DNA from: Trematomus loennbergii | Lineage: Eukaryota; Chordata; Actinopteri; Perciformes; Nototheniidae | Length of the DNA: 64,000 bases | Reading direction: 5' to 3' | Assembly: GCA_012861695.1 (NCBI GenBank) | Contig: JAAOOA010000458.1 | Location: forward strand, 26,001-90,000 | Part shown: positions 11,122 to 21,782 of the stretch, piece after piece | How positions within the stretch are numbered: the first letter of the stretch is position 1 | How the letters are laid out: each line of letters opens with the position of its first letter | Program-made: the position numbers and the translations under genes | The notes under the pieces: generated by a model | What the model was told of the DNA's origin: nothing | The model's database searches: none | The model's input: the letters and a program-made list of their open reading frames with translations, nothing else

Positions 11122-11958
11122 TGAAGTAAAAAGATATGATTCTACACTGTATTGAAGTAAACATGTATTGTTTGAACTGTTTTAGGTAATCACAAACGGG
11201 TTTTGATAAGTCACTTAGAATAGGAATGTTATTCTTACTTTCAAACTGTTTCAACACACCAACATCCTTCTTATCACCACTAAGAGCCAGATGCGGTCAC
11301 TAAGTCGTTAAAAGACATCGTAAAATAAGTGGAGAAGAGTTTAAATGTCTGAAGGAGGATGGTTTAGGTGAAAAGATCCCCTGGGAAAAGAATGTAGAGT
11401 AAGATAAGGTAAATAAACATTGACTTTTGACCTGGTGTGGTTTGGGATCTCACTCTCTGGTCAGACCTCTGATTGAACCCGGCCAGAAGCGAATCCAGCC
11501 AATCAGGGCACTTGGGGGAGGTGGTCAGTTTAAACAGCTCCTCCCCAGGGGTTCTCTGATTCGCTTGGGAGAAAAATGGGAAGGAAGAGATGACCAATCT
11601 CCGCCCCAAAAGTAGATAGAAATACTGATGTTTGTGTGTGTAAAAATGCTTTTGGGTTTGGTGAGTTGGTTGGTCCAGATATCTGTGTCCGCATCGCATC
11701 ACAAACCTGAAGTCCAATTTCTTTTTGGTTTGATGAGTTGGTTGGTCCGGACGCTTTTATCCGCATCGCATCACAAACCTGAAAGTCCGGGGTACTCGAG
11801 TACTCTGTATAACTTGTATATGTGTTTGGTTTCCTACCAGTAAACTCAGATAATTTGTTATAACTTTGATTCCGGTGTTTTCAATTCCTTTCTTATTTTA
11901 ATAGAGATTTCAGCCTCATCCAACGAACGGCGCGTAGCAGAGGTGTTCTATCCCAACA
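11122..11958 (+). repeat. 5' LTR of the ERV
   Basis: 837 bp, paired with 15,040-15,870. It contains TAGATAGAAATACTG and a direct duplication of a block with GTTGGTTGGTCC and CGCATCGCATCACAAACCTG (about 11,660-11,780). It differs from the 3' LTR mostly by one- to three-base indels in short runs. Confidence 0.8.
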
Positions 11959-11960
11959 AG

Positions 11961-11978
11961 TGGTGACTTCCCGACGTT
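11961..11978 (+). promoter_or_regulatory. Candidate tRNA primer-binding site of the ERV
   Basis: TGGTGACTTCCCGACG starts two bases after the LTR end, the usual position and TGG start of a retroviral primer-binding site. Which tRNA it matches was not determined. Confidence 0.55.
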
Positions 11979-12340
11979 TGTGAGCTGATCTCTAGAAAGG
12001 GACACCGACAGCCAGGGGACAGAATCCAGTCCAGGGGGAGGACAAAGAGACACTGTGACAACTGCAAGCGCGCTATACACAAAAGGTGAGCAGACACCTG
12101 TTTTGAATATCAAAAATCTGTGATTGATTATACTAAAACTTTAGAGTTGTCAGCAGCGTTCTCACTGTTCTTAGTCACGGTGGGAAATACAATACATATG
12201 CAAGTTGGGAAAGTTTGATTAGGTGCTTAGTGTCGGGTATTCAGTCCTGGACCTAAGGCACAATAGTGTTTGAGAGAGGCGGGTTGATCAGTCCCGGCCC
12301 TTCACTCACTAAATACGAAGGCTGCAAGGCTAGAAAAAGA

Positions 12341-12590
12341 GGGTTAAATTCCCCGCAGATCATGATAAGATTGATTAATGCGGTTACCTTGCAGCGCTTT
12401 AATTAAAGACTACGAAGGTGTCAAAATAGGGTTAAATTCCCCGTAGGTCAATATAACATTGATGAATACGGTTACCTTGCAGTGCTTTCATTAAAGACTG
12501 TAAGGCTGTAAAAGAAGGGTTACATTCCCCGCAGGTCATGATCAGATTGATTAATGCGGTTACCTTTCGTGGTGCTTTAAATGTATAAAA
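12341..12590 (+). repeat. 88-bp tandem repeat in the ERV leader
   Basis: Three degenerate copies begin with GGGTTAAATTCCCCG at about 12,341, 12,429 and 12,517. Each contains GATTGATTAATGCGGTTACC or a close variant. They lie between the primer-binding site and the ORF region, where packaging or translation leader sequences would be expected. Confidence 0.75.
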
Positions 12591-13559
12591 TTCTGTAATT
12601 GTTATATGGTGGGTGAAACAAGAGGAGAGAGACGCGACCTCCAACTACTTATTTGGAACGACCGACTCTCATCAAAACTCTTAAAGAGGGGTTGATCAGG
12701 CTCATTAAACGTGACGATAAAGAGATTTTGTTGACTGGGTTTTTAAACTCCAAGCCAGAAGTCGCAATCACCAGGGGGTTGTAGAAGATTACTTCTGGAA
12801 GTCACGCTATCTGTTGAAATATACATCGCACAATAGAAATTTGCCTGACCCCAGGGGATAGAATGTGTGTGTAAACAGTACGTAGTCATAGTCTGGAAGG
12901 CTGTATGTGGCGATAAAGGATTTTTGTGGTTTGAGATTAAAACTCCATGTAAGCGTCGCATCTCTAAGAGTGGGGTGTCGGAGCACGCTTAAACACCGCA
13001 ATTATCTGTTGTAGTAAACATCGTACGAATAGCCGGACAGACTGTATAAGGGAATGAGCTCTGGGTGATTTTTTACGTCAAATCTGTGTAATAATTGAAA
13101 TAGAAGCATAATTGACACAAGGGGACAAATAGTTGATGAAGCCAAGTGAGTGAAGGCAACTTCATTCGTGGTTAGCTGCTGCTCTCTGGTGGCGAACAGG
13201 GAGTCCTACAACATTCTGAAAAAATGAATACTACATATTCAGAATTAATGCACTAATTGCCAGTATATTAAATAAATACAAACGAACACGTATCAATATA
13301 AGTCAGATAATATAGACGAGGTCAATCATGGAAGAAGGCTGACATTTAATGCCTGATATATAAGTAATAGTAATAATAAATATATAGCTGATATTAAATA
13401 ACTGATGTATAAGGCTCGATATTTCTGAAAATAAGAACACCGTTAACGGCGTTCTATTTCAGTAAAAGGGGGAGAAGGATAGGATATACATCAGACAATA
13501 TGTATGTGAGATTATTACGTTTTTAGGAGAAATTTATCAATTTAGAATACTAGTTTGGT
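12591..13559. other. ERV interior without recognisable coding
   Basis: Two diverged blocks of about 190 bp (around 12,720-12,850 and 12,900-13,035) share AACTCCA, CACCG/CATCGCAC and TATCTGTTG motifs, suggesting a further old duplication. I see no gag or pol frame. Confidence 0.4.
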
Positions 13560-13855
13560 ATTTTTTGTTTTGGTTTGTTTGTTGCTTTAAAGAGAAATTG
13601 ATACATTTAAAATAATCTAGCTTTGGTTATTTTTTGTTTTGTTAGTTTGTTCCTTTTTGTTTTTATTTTAATTTTTTTTTTTTCTATTTTTTGATTTAAT
13701 TTTTAATTTTTAATTTTAATTTTTATTTTTATTTTTAATTTTTAATTTTTAATTTTTAATTTTAATTTTTAATTTTAATTTTTATTTTTAATTTTTAATT
13801 TTTTTATTTAATTTTTTTTTTAATTTTTAATTTTTGTTTATTATTTTCTGCATAG
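13560..13855. repeat. T/A-rich low-complexity tract
   Basis: Runs of TTTTTAATTTTTAATTT dominate. The base composition is sharply different from both flanks. Confidence 0.9.
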
Positions 13856-14035
13856 TCTCTTGTCCACACTCCAGTCTAGTTGGTGCCGCCAATAAACACT
13901 AAAGAAGTAGAAAAGATGATTTCAAAACCATATTTCCAGCAACTTAAGGGCTTGGTATGAGACTTCTCCACACAGGCTGCTGACGTCGAAAAGGGGGACC
14001 AGAAACACAAGGCCAACACAGCAGATTACGTCTGG

Positions 14036-14623
14036 TTGGAGGGGACCTCCCATGCCGTCCGCCTAGATGGAAAGGGAGACAACTGGTACCACTGGAGCCA
14101 GTGTGCGGTCGGGAAAAACACCTGCGAGGACCCTAGACGACATCAGGACAGAGTTGGCCCTCGTCGCGAGGACCCTAGACGACATCAGGAGAGATCTGGC
14201 CCTCGTCAAGGCAGTCGACCCAGGAGGCGCCATCAGCAGAAAGAGGAGGAGGATCAGGACATCTCTCCAGCAGTCGACCCGGAAGCCGCCATCAGCGGGC
14301 CGGAGGAGGAGGATCAGGACATCTCTCCAGCAGTCGACCCGGAAGCCGCCATCAGCGGGCCGGAGGAGGAGGATCAGGACATCTCTCCAACATCGACCCG
14401 GAGGCCGCCATCAGCGGGCCGGGGGAGAACAATCAGGCCACATCTCTCTAGCAGCACCCCAGAAGCCGCCGTCAGCGGGCTGGGGGGACGAAGACATGGC
14501 AAACCAAGACGGCACAGGGAACTCCATTTCCCGCTGAAACAGGTTGATATAGCCGGTGTGGAACTTTGTCTGAACAATCCATTTTTTTTGAGGAACTTTC
14601 AACTTTATTTTTATATCCCATAA
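14036..14623 (+). CDS. ERV open frame, repeat-containing, unidentified
   Basis: A 195-codon frame begins with MEGTSHAVRLDGKGDNWYHW. The stretch immediately before the ATG is also open. The W-rich start with RLDGKG is reminiscent of envelope surface regions in fish ERVs, but I cannot confirm it. The middle is a 19-residue acidic repeat from the 57-bp tandem repeat at 14,247-14,420, after a shorter arginine-rich duplication (14,128-14,200). The tail has no domain I recognise. Alternative frames over the repeat are also open. Whether it is translated is unknown. Confidence 0.35.
   Translation: MEGTSHAVRLDGKGDNWYHWSQCAVGKNTCEDPRRHQDRVGPRREDPRRHQERSGPRQGSRPRRRHQQKEEEDQDISPAVDPEAAISGPEEEDQDISPAVDPEAAISGPEEEDQDISPTSTRRPPSAGRGRTIRPHLSSSTPEAAVSGLGGRRHGKPRRHRELHFPLKQVDIAGVELCLNNPFFLRNFQLYFYIP
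14247..14420 (+). repeat. 57-bp tandem repeat
   Basis: Three copies of a 57-bp unit (GAGGAGGATCAGGACATC at its start). The last copy is diverged. The unit is a multiple of three and keeps the surrounding frame open. Confidence 0.9.
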
Positions 14624-14679
14624 TTAAGGGATTTGTATTTTTTTATTCTACAGAACTATGTGTTACCAAAAGAGGGAAA

Positions 14680-14802
14680 AGTATGATAATGTCTTTTCTA
14701 ATTTCTGTGGCTACTTTTATTGCCATTTTAGTGACATGTGGTTGTTGTTGTGTGCCTTGTATCTGCTCATTGTGTGTTAAGACTCATCAGTTCCACCATT
14801 GA
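14680..14802 (+). pseudogene. Env-like transmembrane tail fragment
   Basis: Encodes MIMSFLISVATFIAILV, a hydrophobic span, followed by a cysteine-rich juxtamembrane tail (CGCCCVPCICSLC), the layout of a retroviral envelope transmembrane subunit end. It stops at 14,800-14,802, about 240 bp before the 3' LTR, where an env gene would end. The ectodomain is not recognisable. Confidence 0.5.
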
Positions 14803-15027
14803 GGGAAGAGTAAAGATGACTCAGCTGACAAGGACTGTGCTTTTTAGACATATTTTATTCTCCCTCCACTGTCATAATAAGTTGTTGTTGTGGACTGTTC
14901 CTAAAGGTTTAAAGTGCTCTATATCCCACTTCTGATGGGTTTATATAATGTTGGGACAGACACAGTAAGAAGAAAATTGACAGTGGTAATGTTTCAAATG
15001 CTATATGTTGATCTCGTGAGGTGAGAT

Positions 15028-15039
15028 CAAAAGAGGGAT
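15028..15039 (+). promoter_or_regulatory. Polypurine tract of the ERV
   Basis: AAAAGAGGGA lies directly before the TG of the 3' LTR, the usual position of the plus-strand primer. Confidence 0.6.
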
Positions 15040-15870
15040 TGAAGTAAAAGATATGATTCTACACTGTATTGAAGTAAACATGTATTGTTTGAACTGTTTT
15101 GTAATCACAACGGTTTTGATAATCACTTAGAATAGGAATGTTATTCTCACTTTCAAACTCACTGACTCAGAGATTCTGTGTTTCAACACAACACATCCTT
15201 CTTATCACCACTAAGAGCCAGATGCGGTCACTAAGTCGTTAAAGACATCGTAAAATAAGGAGAAGAGTTTAAAGTCGGAAGGAGGAAGTTTAGGTGAAAA
15301 GATCCCCTGGGAAAGGAATGTAGAGTAAGATAAGGTAAAGATAAACATTGACTTTTGACCTGGTGTGGTTGGGATCTCACTCTCTGTCGACTCTGATTGA
15401 ACCCGGCCAGAAGCGAATCCAGCCAATCAGGGCACTTGGGGGAGGTGGTCAGTTTAAACAGCTCCTCCCCAGGGGCTCTCTGATTCGCTTGGGAGAAAAA
15501 TGGGAAGGAAGAGATGACAATCTCCGCCCCAAAAGTAGATAGAAATACTGATGTTTTGTGTGTAAAAATGCTTTTTGGGTTAGGTGAGTGGTTGGTCCGT
15601 ATCTGTGTCCGCATCGCATCACAACTGAAGTCCAATTTCTTTTGGTTTGATGAGTGGTTGGTCCGACGCTTTAGCCGCATCGCATCACGATCCTAAAGCC
15701 CGGAGTACTCGAGTACTCTGTATAACTTGTATATGTGTTTGATTTCCTACCAGTAAACTCAGATAATTGTTATAACTTTTGATTCCGGTGTTTTCAATTC
15801 CTTTCTTATTTTAATAGAGATTTCAGCCTCATCCAACGAACGGGCGTAGCAGAGGTGTTCTATCCCAACA
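15040..15870 (+). repeat. 3' LTR of the ERV
   Basis: 831 bp, direct copy of 11,122-11,958, ending CCCAACA next to GTGG. It has many one-base losses relative to the 5' LTR and an 18-20 bp block with ACTGACTCAGAGATTC that the 5' LTR lacks. Confidence 0.8.
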
Positions 15871-16099
15871 GTGGTCTTGAAAATTGTTCTGATATATGTT
15901 CTTCACAAAAATTAGCCAACGCCATTGAGTGTGAGTTTGAACAAATAATGTATCATATCATTTTTCTTTATAAATAATGAAACACTATACAAGGGTTAAT
16001 ATTAATACATTTTCGTATGGAAAATTCTGTTTATTTTTTCAATAGCTTCTCTGTCATGTGACCGAATGTCACACTCAGTATTGTAGAAAGGAAAAAATA

Positions 16100-16489
16100 G
16101 TGGCAAATAAATGAAGTGGGAATTAAAACAAGTATGTATCTGAACTAAAAGTACTACAATTACCTACAAATGTACACAGATGGTTCTAAGAACAAAGAAG
16201 AGTGTGTTGGAGTTGGTATATACATCCCAGACTTTAAAATATCTATCTCAAAAAGAGCGTCTGATCAATTATCAGTGTACACAGCAGAAATGCTTGCTGT
16301 AATAATAGGATTACAGTGGGTTGAAGAGGTCAGACCAGATAGGGTGGAGATATGCACAGATTCATTGTCCATATTACAAAACATACAGTCAACAACAACT
16401 GCCAGAGAAGACATTCTCATAGAACTGAATCATAGCCTGTTAAGACTTCACAGAGGCGGCATAGATCTGCAGTTCTGTTGGGTGCCTGC
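16100..16489 (+). pseudogene. I-like LINE: RNase H domain, first part
   Basis: From 16,170 the frame reads MYTDGSKNKEECVGVGIYIP, then AEMLAVIIGLQW and ICTDSLSILQNI, which supply the D, E and D metal-binding residues of an RNase H fold. This domain sits at the C-terminus of the polyprotein in I-clade LINEs and removes the RNA strand during target-primed copying. The frame reads FCWVPA and is then cut at 16,489 by the foldback element. The coding continues at 19,532. The endonuclease and reverse transcriptase are absent, so the copy is 5'-truncated. Confidence 0.75.
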
Positions 16490-19400
16490 CAACCCGGTAT
16501 CACGGCAAGACGTGAACATGTGACGATCTACCATGCTGGGAGACGTGAATATGTCACGGTTTCGTCCCTTCAAACGTGACAGTTACACGGTATTGTTAAC
16601 ATGGCCCAACCAGTGGAGAAATACCCGGAAGTGCCTAGCAAATGGGCCGCGCCTATTGGTCGGTTTTTATTGTCAAAATTAGATGTTTTTAATTTATTTT
16701 GTAATCGTCACACTCGATTTCGCCAATGTTCTTGTTGCCCTAGCTGGTCGACACCTCTTTTAGCAGAAACAAAGGCTACATTAATGTATTAAATCGATGT
16801 TAATCCATGTGTGTGGAGGTGAGGATGTGGAATTAACGGACGTGACGTTGTGCGATTGCGTTGCCAGGCAACGCAATTTACAAACTCTTCAACTACAACC
16901 CGAATTATATTTTAAAACATTTTAAAATGCCTCACGAAGGCCTCACGAAATACTTTAATGTAAATTAAAATGTAAATGTGAAGGAATGTGTGTAATGTGG
17001 TGAATGACATTATTCACCCACGGATCTATGGGTTGGGGGTATTGTTGCGCACGGACATTTTAGTTAACCGGACTCCTGTTCATGTGAAATCCGAAAACAT
17101 TTAAAAAAAATAAAATACTTTATTCCGAGTTTGCTTGCTTTTCTCTTTGGAGGTCATCACATAACGGCATTGTAATACACGGTTTGGCTGCATTAAATAT
17201 GACATATCTGCCGTAGTTCTGTATTTATAGAGCCCTGATGAGAAGACTTCTGGACAAACAGGAAGCACTGCCGCCAAAACTGAAAACGTGACGTGGATCA
17301 TAAATATATCAGCAATTAAACATCTTACATTTCTTTTCACACAATACGTCTCCTTGCAGTATCAATACTAATTCGGTTGACTTTTATATTTGATCCAATT
17401 GGTAGATAGGTTATATTTACACCATAACGGTGGACAGCTGATATAAAAGGACTTGTCGTTTTTAAAGATATTACTGATTTTCTTTGAATATAAGAATGTA
17501 AATACTGAGTTGAGAGAATAGTCAGGGGATTTGGGTGATGGGAGACACATCTATGGATTCAGAATTGCAATAGCTTACTGTTAAATGACGGATATACCTT
17601 TCTGTCTGTGATGTTTTACAAATCAGATATTAGAAGTAAAACATGTGAAATAATATAGCAATATCCTGTACAATTATGTGAAAACATGAATAAAACTACA
17701 CATCTTCAGATGTTATACATACACAAGTGTCCTACACTCATAATACAAAGTTATTATGGCTGTGTGTACCTTGTGTGCAACACCTAGTGGTTAAAGCACG
17801 TTATTGAATTAGTTGTGTATATGTCAATGAACCTTAGAAAATCTTGAAATCTTGAAAGGGATATGCAAAATAGCCATTATATACAGTCTTTAATTAACTA
17901 TTAGTAGAGAATAACGAGTAATGAATATACTTTATAGGGATCTGCAGATAAATGTTTAGTCTTCTCAAGCAGCAACTATCAAATATCTCTCCTTATTGTT
18001 GGCACTTGACAATCACCTTTCCCTGAATTTTACTCAGGTGTAACTAAAGCCTGATTTAAGGGTTGTTTATATTTCACATCATTAATCAGAATCTGCAAAG
18101 TAACTAAAATAAATGTAGTGGAGTAAAAATACCAGGTTAACCTCTGAATTGTAGTGGAGTAGAATTGCTGTTTTGTTTAGTAATGGATATTGAATATGGA
18201 ATAAAGGTTTTGACAAGACCTGGTGTAACAATAATCAAAAAGGACATTAAAAGAGCTCCAGATGTTAATGATCTAAACAAAACAGCACACCTGAAATGTA
18301 TATTTAAATACTTTATTAAGGGCAGTGAATTAGTTTTTTCTGTATGTTTTTCAAATCAGTGTTATCCAGTAAGTGTCATAGACAGTGTTACATTGCTATT
18401 ATTATCCTTAAAATATATGTAAAACAAAACCACTTATGATTTTTTTTATTTGAGTGGTTTACTAATGACAGTTAATTCTGTTTTTGCTATTGATGGTTTC
18501 ATTTTTGTGAAAAATAATAAAATAATAAAATGCAATAACGTGCTTTAACCAGTAGGTGTCCCTTTCTATCAGCTGTGCACCGTTATGGTGTAAATATAAC
18601 CTATCTACCAATTGGATCAAATATAAAAGTCAACCGAATTAGTATTGATACTGCAAGGAGACGTATTGCGTGAAAAGAAATGTAAGATGTTGTTTAGTTG
18701 CTGATATATTTATGATCCACGTCACGTTTTCAGTTTTGGCGGCAGTGCTTCCTGTTTGTCCAGAAGTCTTCTCATCAGGGCTCTATAAATACAGAACTAC
18801 GGCAGATATGTCATATTTAATGCAGCCGAACCGTGTATTACAATGCCGTTATGTGATGACCTCCAAAGAGAAAAGCAAGCAAACTCGGAATAAAGTATTT
18901 TATTTTTTTAAATGTTTTCGGATTTCACATGAACAGGAGTCCGGTTAACTAAAATGTCCGTGCGGAACAATACCCCCAATCCATAGATCCGTGGGTGAAT
19001 AATGTCATTCACCACATTACACACATTCCTTCACATTTACATTTTAATTTACATTAAAGTATTTCGTGAGGCCTTCGTGAGGCATTTTAAAATGTTTTAA
19101 AATATAATTCGGGTTGTAGTTGAAGAGTTTGTAAATTGCGTTGCCTGGCAACGCAATCGCACAACGTCACGTCCGTTAATTCCACATCCTCACCTCCACA
19201 CACATGGATTAACATCGATTTAATACATTAATGTAGCCTTTGTTTCTGCTAAAAGAGGTGTCGACCAGCTAGGGCAACAAGAACATTGGCGAAATGAGTG
19301 TGACGATTACAAAATAAATTAAAAACATCTAATTTTGACAATAAAAACCGACCAATAGGCGCGGTAGACCATTTGCTAGGCACTTCCGGGTATTTCTCCA

Positions 19401-19523
19401 CTGGTTGGGCCATGTTAACAATACCGTGTAACTGTCACGTTTGAAGGGACGAAACCGTGACATATTCACGTCTCCCAGCATGGTAGATCGTCACATGTTC
19501 ACGTCTTGCCGTGATACGGGTTG
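16490..19523. mobile_element. 3.0-kb foldback element with ~960-bp inverted arms
   Basis: The left end, CAACCCGGTATCACGGC, and the right end, GCCGTGATACGGGTTG, are inverted copies with one base difference. The inverted match runs inward for about 960 bp (to about 17,451 and from about 18,561) at near identity. An 8-bp duplication GTGCCTGC flanks it (16,482-16,489 and 19,524-19,531). Removing it restores the RNase H reading frame of the host LINE. The 1.1-kb centre has no recognisable transposase. The 8-bp duplication suits hAT, P-like or related transposases. A diverged terminal fragment of the same family lies at 54,055-54,133. Confidence 0.8.
17452..18560. other. Centre of the foldback element
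   Basis: AT-rich. An 85-codon frame at 18,165-18,422 has no recognisable domain. A short stretch at about 17,784-17,815 is an inverted match to 18,533-18,560, so the original arms were probably longer before internal deletion. Confidence 0.4.
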
Positions 19524-20262
19524 GTGCCTGCACATGAGGGGGTGAAAGGGAACGAGTGTGCTGATAAATGAGCAAAAAGTGCACTACAAAAGGAAATCAC
19601 ATTACCAGTTCAACTTGGTAAAGGAGAAGGAAAAGCAGTCATTAAGAAGAAAGGGATGGAGATCTGGCAGAAAAGGTGGGAGGAAGTCCAGAAAGGCAAA
19701 GAGTATCATCAAGTGCAAAAGACAATTACAATTAATATTTATAAAGAAATAAACAGAAGGGAGGAAATCATGATAGCTAGACTCAGACTAAATCACACGG
19801 CTTTGAATGGTACGCTGTATACTGTATCATGGGGAAAAGTGACAGTGACAAGTGTGGGAGTTAAAGAAGATGTGGAACATATCTTTTACATTGTGACATC
19901 TATAAAGCTGAAAGAGAAAAACTAAAGGATAACGTTTTAGAGACAGAGAGGGAGAGGAGTGTGTTGGTGTTTTGGGAACAGAAGGAGAGGGAGTAAGAGC
20001 TACCAGAAAGGCACTGTTTACCTTCCTGAGTGAAACTGTGGTAGGAAAAATAATTTAACATTAGGTCAAGAAAGATCATAGGTTTTTTATTTTATGTTTT
20101 TTGTTGATTTATTTATTTATTTATATATATTGTTTGATTAGATCATAGATACGTCCATGAGTTAAGAGATGGAATGATATGATGATTCACACTCATGTAC
20201 GTGGTGGTATGCACCTTTAAAGTTTTTTGCAATCTGCCAAAAATCGAGAGTAGAAGAAGAAG
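19524..20262 (+). pseudogene. I-like LINE: RNase H end, C-terminal region and tail
   Basis: Continues the LINE cut at 16,489: after the target-site copy the frame gives a HEGVKGNECAD-type RNase H end. Further on lie LRLNHTALNGTLY and an EDVEHIF stretch, a zinc-knuckle-like C-terminal region with frame breaks. The 3' end has GGTGGTATGCACC, CAATCTGCC and a (GAA)n tail at about 20,250-20,262, as in fish I/Nimb elements. The frame is broken by several indels. Confidence 0.65.
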
Positions 20263-20309
20263 ACATAGATGCCATTTTCGAAACCAGATCACATTGTTTG
20301 ATCTAAAAA

Positions 20310-20440
20310 TGGTGCGCTTCAAAAAAGGCAAGAAAAAGAAAGCTTTAGACCTCTGGCAACAAGCAGGAGGTAGAGATTTCATCACCAGGTCTTTCATTTC
20401 TCATGGTTTTAGTGAAGTTAATGTTACACTTTTAAGTTGA
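20310..20440 (+). other. Short basic frame inside the 12.5-kb element
   Basis: Opens with MVRFKKGKKKKALDLWQQAG and ends soon after, followed by a GGTTTTAG that could be a splice acceptor. It lies just outside the LINE tail and so may be original coding of the 12.5-kb element. No family is recognised. Confidence 0.25.
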
Positions 20441-20447
20441 AGCTTAA

Positions 20448-20808
20448 CCCTTGTGAATCCCTTTTAAAAACGTTACTCTGAAAACACTAACGACAAAAAT
20501 GTCCGCATCTAAAAATACTGTTATAAAGATATTATAGGCTATGTTAATATTTTTTTTCCACTTTCAATTACTTACATCTTTTAACCCAATTCAGTGCTGA
20601 TCATAATTATCAAATGTTCATTCATTTGTATTTTTGTCGCTAGGGATCTGAAAGTCACTATTTTGATTACACATACACTTATTAAGAACATTTTTCCAAA
20701 AAAACTCACATCTTTACCAAATGTCGTGCCTTATTCTTAACACAATCAGAATGCTCGCAAAATTAAACAGTGACATGGACAATACATTTCCTTAGGGAGG
20801 CATAAGGG
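20448..20808. mobile_element. piggyBac-like MITE with TTAA flanks
   Basis: Flanked by TTAA at 20,444-20,447 and 20,809-20,812. The ends are inverted: CCCTTGTG at left and CATAAGGG at right. A TTAA target and CCC...GGG ends are the signature of piggyBac-type insertion. At 361 bp with no coding it is a non-autonomous copy inside the 12.5-kb element. Confidence 0.75.
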
Positions 20809-20812
20809 TTAA

Positions 20813-20975
20813 TGTACTTATTTAATTAAATACTACAGCCATCAGTAGACAGTAGGATGTTAACATAATTGACTGTAGCCTAATTGACCCAAGGATGGCA
20901 GATTGCTTAAAGTTGCATTGTAGTCTTAAGATAAGAAATACAGTAATTAAATGAGATTTTTTACTTTTGTAATGT
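20813..20975. other. Unassigned, ending in a possible splice acceptor
   Basis: AT-rich. The last bases, TTTGTATTTAG, look like an acceptor before the frame at 20,986. Confidence 0.3.
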
Positions 20976-21290
20976 TTGTATTTAGGAAAATATGTCTGTG
21001 AAAGAGGTAGAGGTGGACAGCACAGTATCAAGAAACAGTCTTCCAGCGCACCTACAGGTGAGGAAGACGAGGACACAAGACAGGATGACAGGGAAATAAG
21101 TAACACACAGCCACAGTCTGAGATAGACACAGAAGAGTCAGACCAGCAAAGTACAGAGACAGCCACCGAAATGACAACAAAAATGAACAGAAAGGGACAA
21201 ACAGGCAAGGACAAGAAAGGGCCAGAAAAGGATAAAAAACGAAAAAACGAAAAAAGAAAAAAAAGGGACAGAGTCTGTGGGGAAAGATGA
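20976..21290 (+). CDS. Lysine/glutamate-rich frame, probable remnant gene of the 12.5-kb element
   Basis: A 104-codon frame (with a possible upstream acceptor at 20,975-20,985) encodes a strongly charged polypeptide: an acidic stretch with EEDEDTRQDD, then a K/R-rich end. It lies next to the inner edge of the right TIR, where an element-encoded gene could end. An alternative start at 20,992 in another frame reads MSVKEVEVDSTVSRN. No domain is recognisable and low complexity limits confidence. Confidence 0.3.
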   Translation: MYLGKYVCERGRGGQHSIKKQSSSAPTGEEDEDTRQDDREISNTQPQSEIDTEESDQQSTETATEMTTKMNRKGQTGKDKKGPEKDKKRKNEKRKKRDRVCGER

Positions 21291-21321
21291 AGATAAGAAT
21301 GATGAAGAAAAACAGTCTAGA

Positions 21322-21782
21322 ACAGTCTAGAATATTAATATAAAATATTTTAAGTGTTAAAATGGAATAAAAAGAGGTGTGTCCTATGCAGCCAGTGTAG
21401 TTATTTGACCCAGCATTGATTTTGAGTGATTAGGTCACATGACCTGGAAGGTATTGAAGAAATAAACTCATTCTTCCATCAAAATATTAATATAAAAATA
21501 TTTAAAGTATTACAATGCAATAAAAAGAGGTGTGTTCAATAAATGTATGCTCTGGAGTGAATTTGCTTCACATTCACACGATCGAGAAGCTGTCGATTTA
21601 TTAAAAACAACATTTTTCTTGTGTAATTGAAAAGTCATTTGTTGATGGTCCCTAAGTGAAAGCCTCGTTTCGCGGAGGAGATCTCCCCGTCGTAATACAG
21701 CCAGCAGCAGGGGGAAATGACGCTGCTGGCTGGTCCGCGAATGTCCGTCGAATATCCAACCTAAAACTAACTTCACCGCGGT
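21322..21782 (-). repeat. Right terminal inverted repeat of the 12.5-kb element
   Basis: Inverse counterpart of 9,292-9,740. It includes GGTCACATGACCTGG, a near-palindrome also present in the left repeat, and ends CTTCACCGCGGT next to the target-site copy CTTATAATC. Confidence 0.75.

Larger units (their letters stand above)
11122..15870 (+). mobile_element. Endogenous retrovirus-like element with two LTRs
   Basis: Two direct LTRs start TGAAGTAAAA and end CCCAACA. A 4-bp duplication GTGG flanks the element (11,118-11,121 and 15,871-15,874). A TGG-starting primer-binding candidate follows the left LTR and a purine tract precedes the right one. The roughly 3.1-kb interior has no recognisable gag or pol. 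It contains a repeated leader, an AT-rich tract, a proline/glutamate-rich frame and a short env-like membrane tail, so it is a defective or non-autonomous provirus. It sits inside the 12.5-kb element. Confidence 0.75.
9292..21782. mobile_element. 12.5-kb DNA transposon with ~450-bp TIRs, present in unit 1 only
   Basis: Both ends read ACCGCGGTGAAGTTAG inward. The inverted copies continue for about 450 bp with patches of divergence, sharing the GGATATTCGACGGACATTCG and GATCGTGTGAATGTGAAGC blocks. Flanking bases read TTTATCATC on the left and CTTATAATC on the right, and the empty site in unit 2 (38,867-38,877) reads CCTTATCATCTCC, supporting an 8-9 bp duplication. That size fits hAT or Mutator-like integration. 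Most of the interior is later insertions: LINE 9,834-10,700, ERV 11,122-15,870, I-like LINE plus foldback 16,100-20,262, and piggyBac MITE 20,448-20,808. The element's own transposase was not recognised. Candidate own-coding remnants are at 20,310-20,440 and 20,976-21,290. Confidence 0.7.

Noticed and set aside
15900..16100. Third copy of the 12.5-kb element's subterminal repeat
   Set aside because: Only a loose match around TCATGTGACC was seen, too short to call.
20822..21214. Minus-strand hydrophobic frame of 130 codons
   Set aside because: It is the mirror of the charged plus-strand frame at 20,976-21,290; lysine and glutamate codons read as S, F and L on the other strand.
9292..21782. 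Polinton/Maverick element
   Set aside because: Long TIRs fit, but no DNA polymerase B, retroviral-type integrase, ATPase or capsid frame is visible, and the duplication is 8-9 bp rather than 6.
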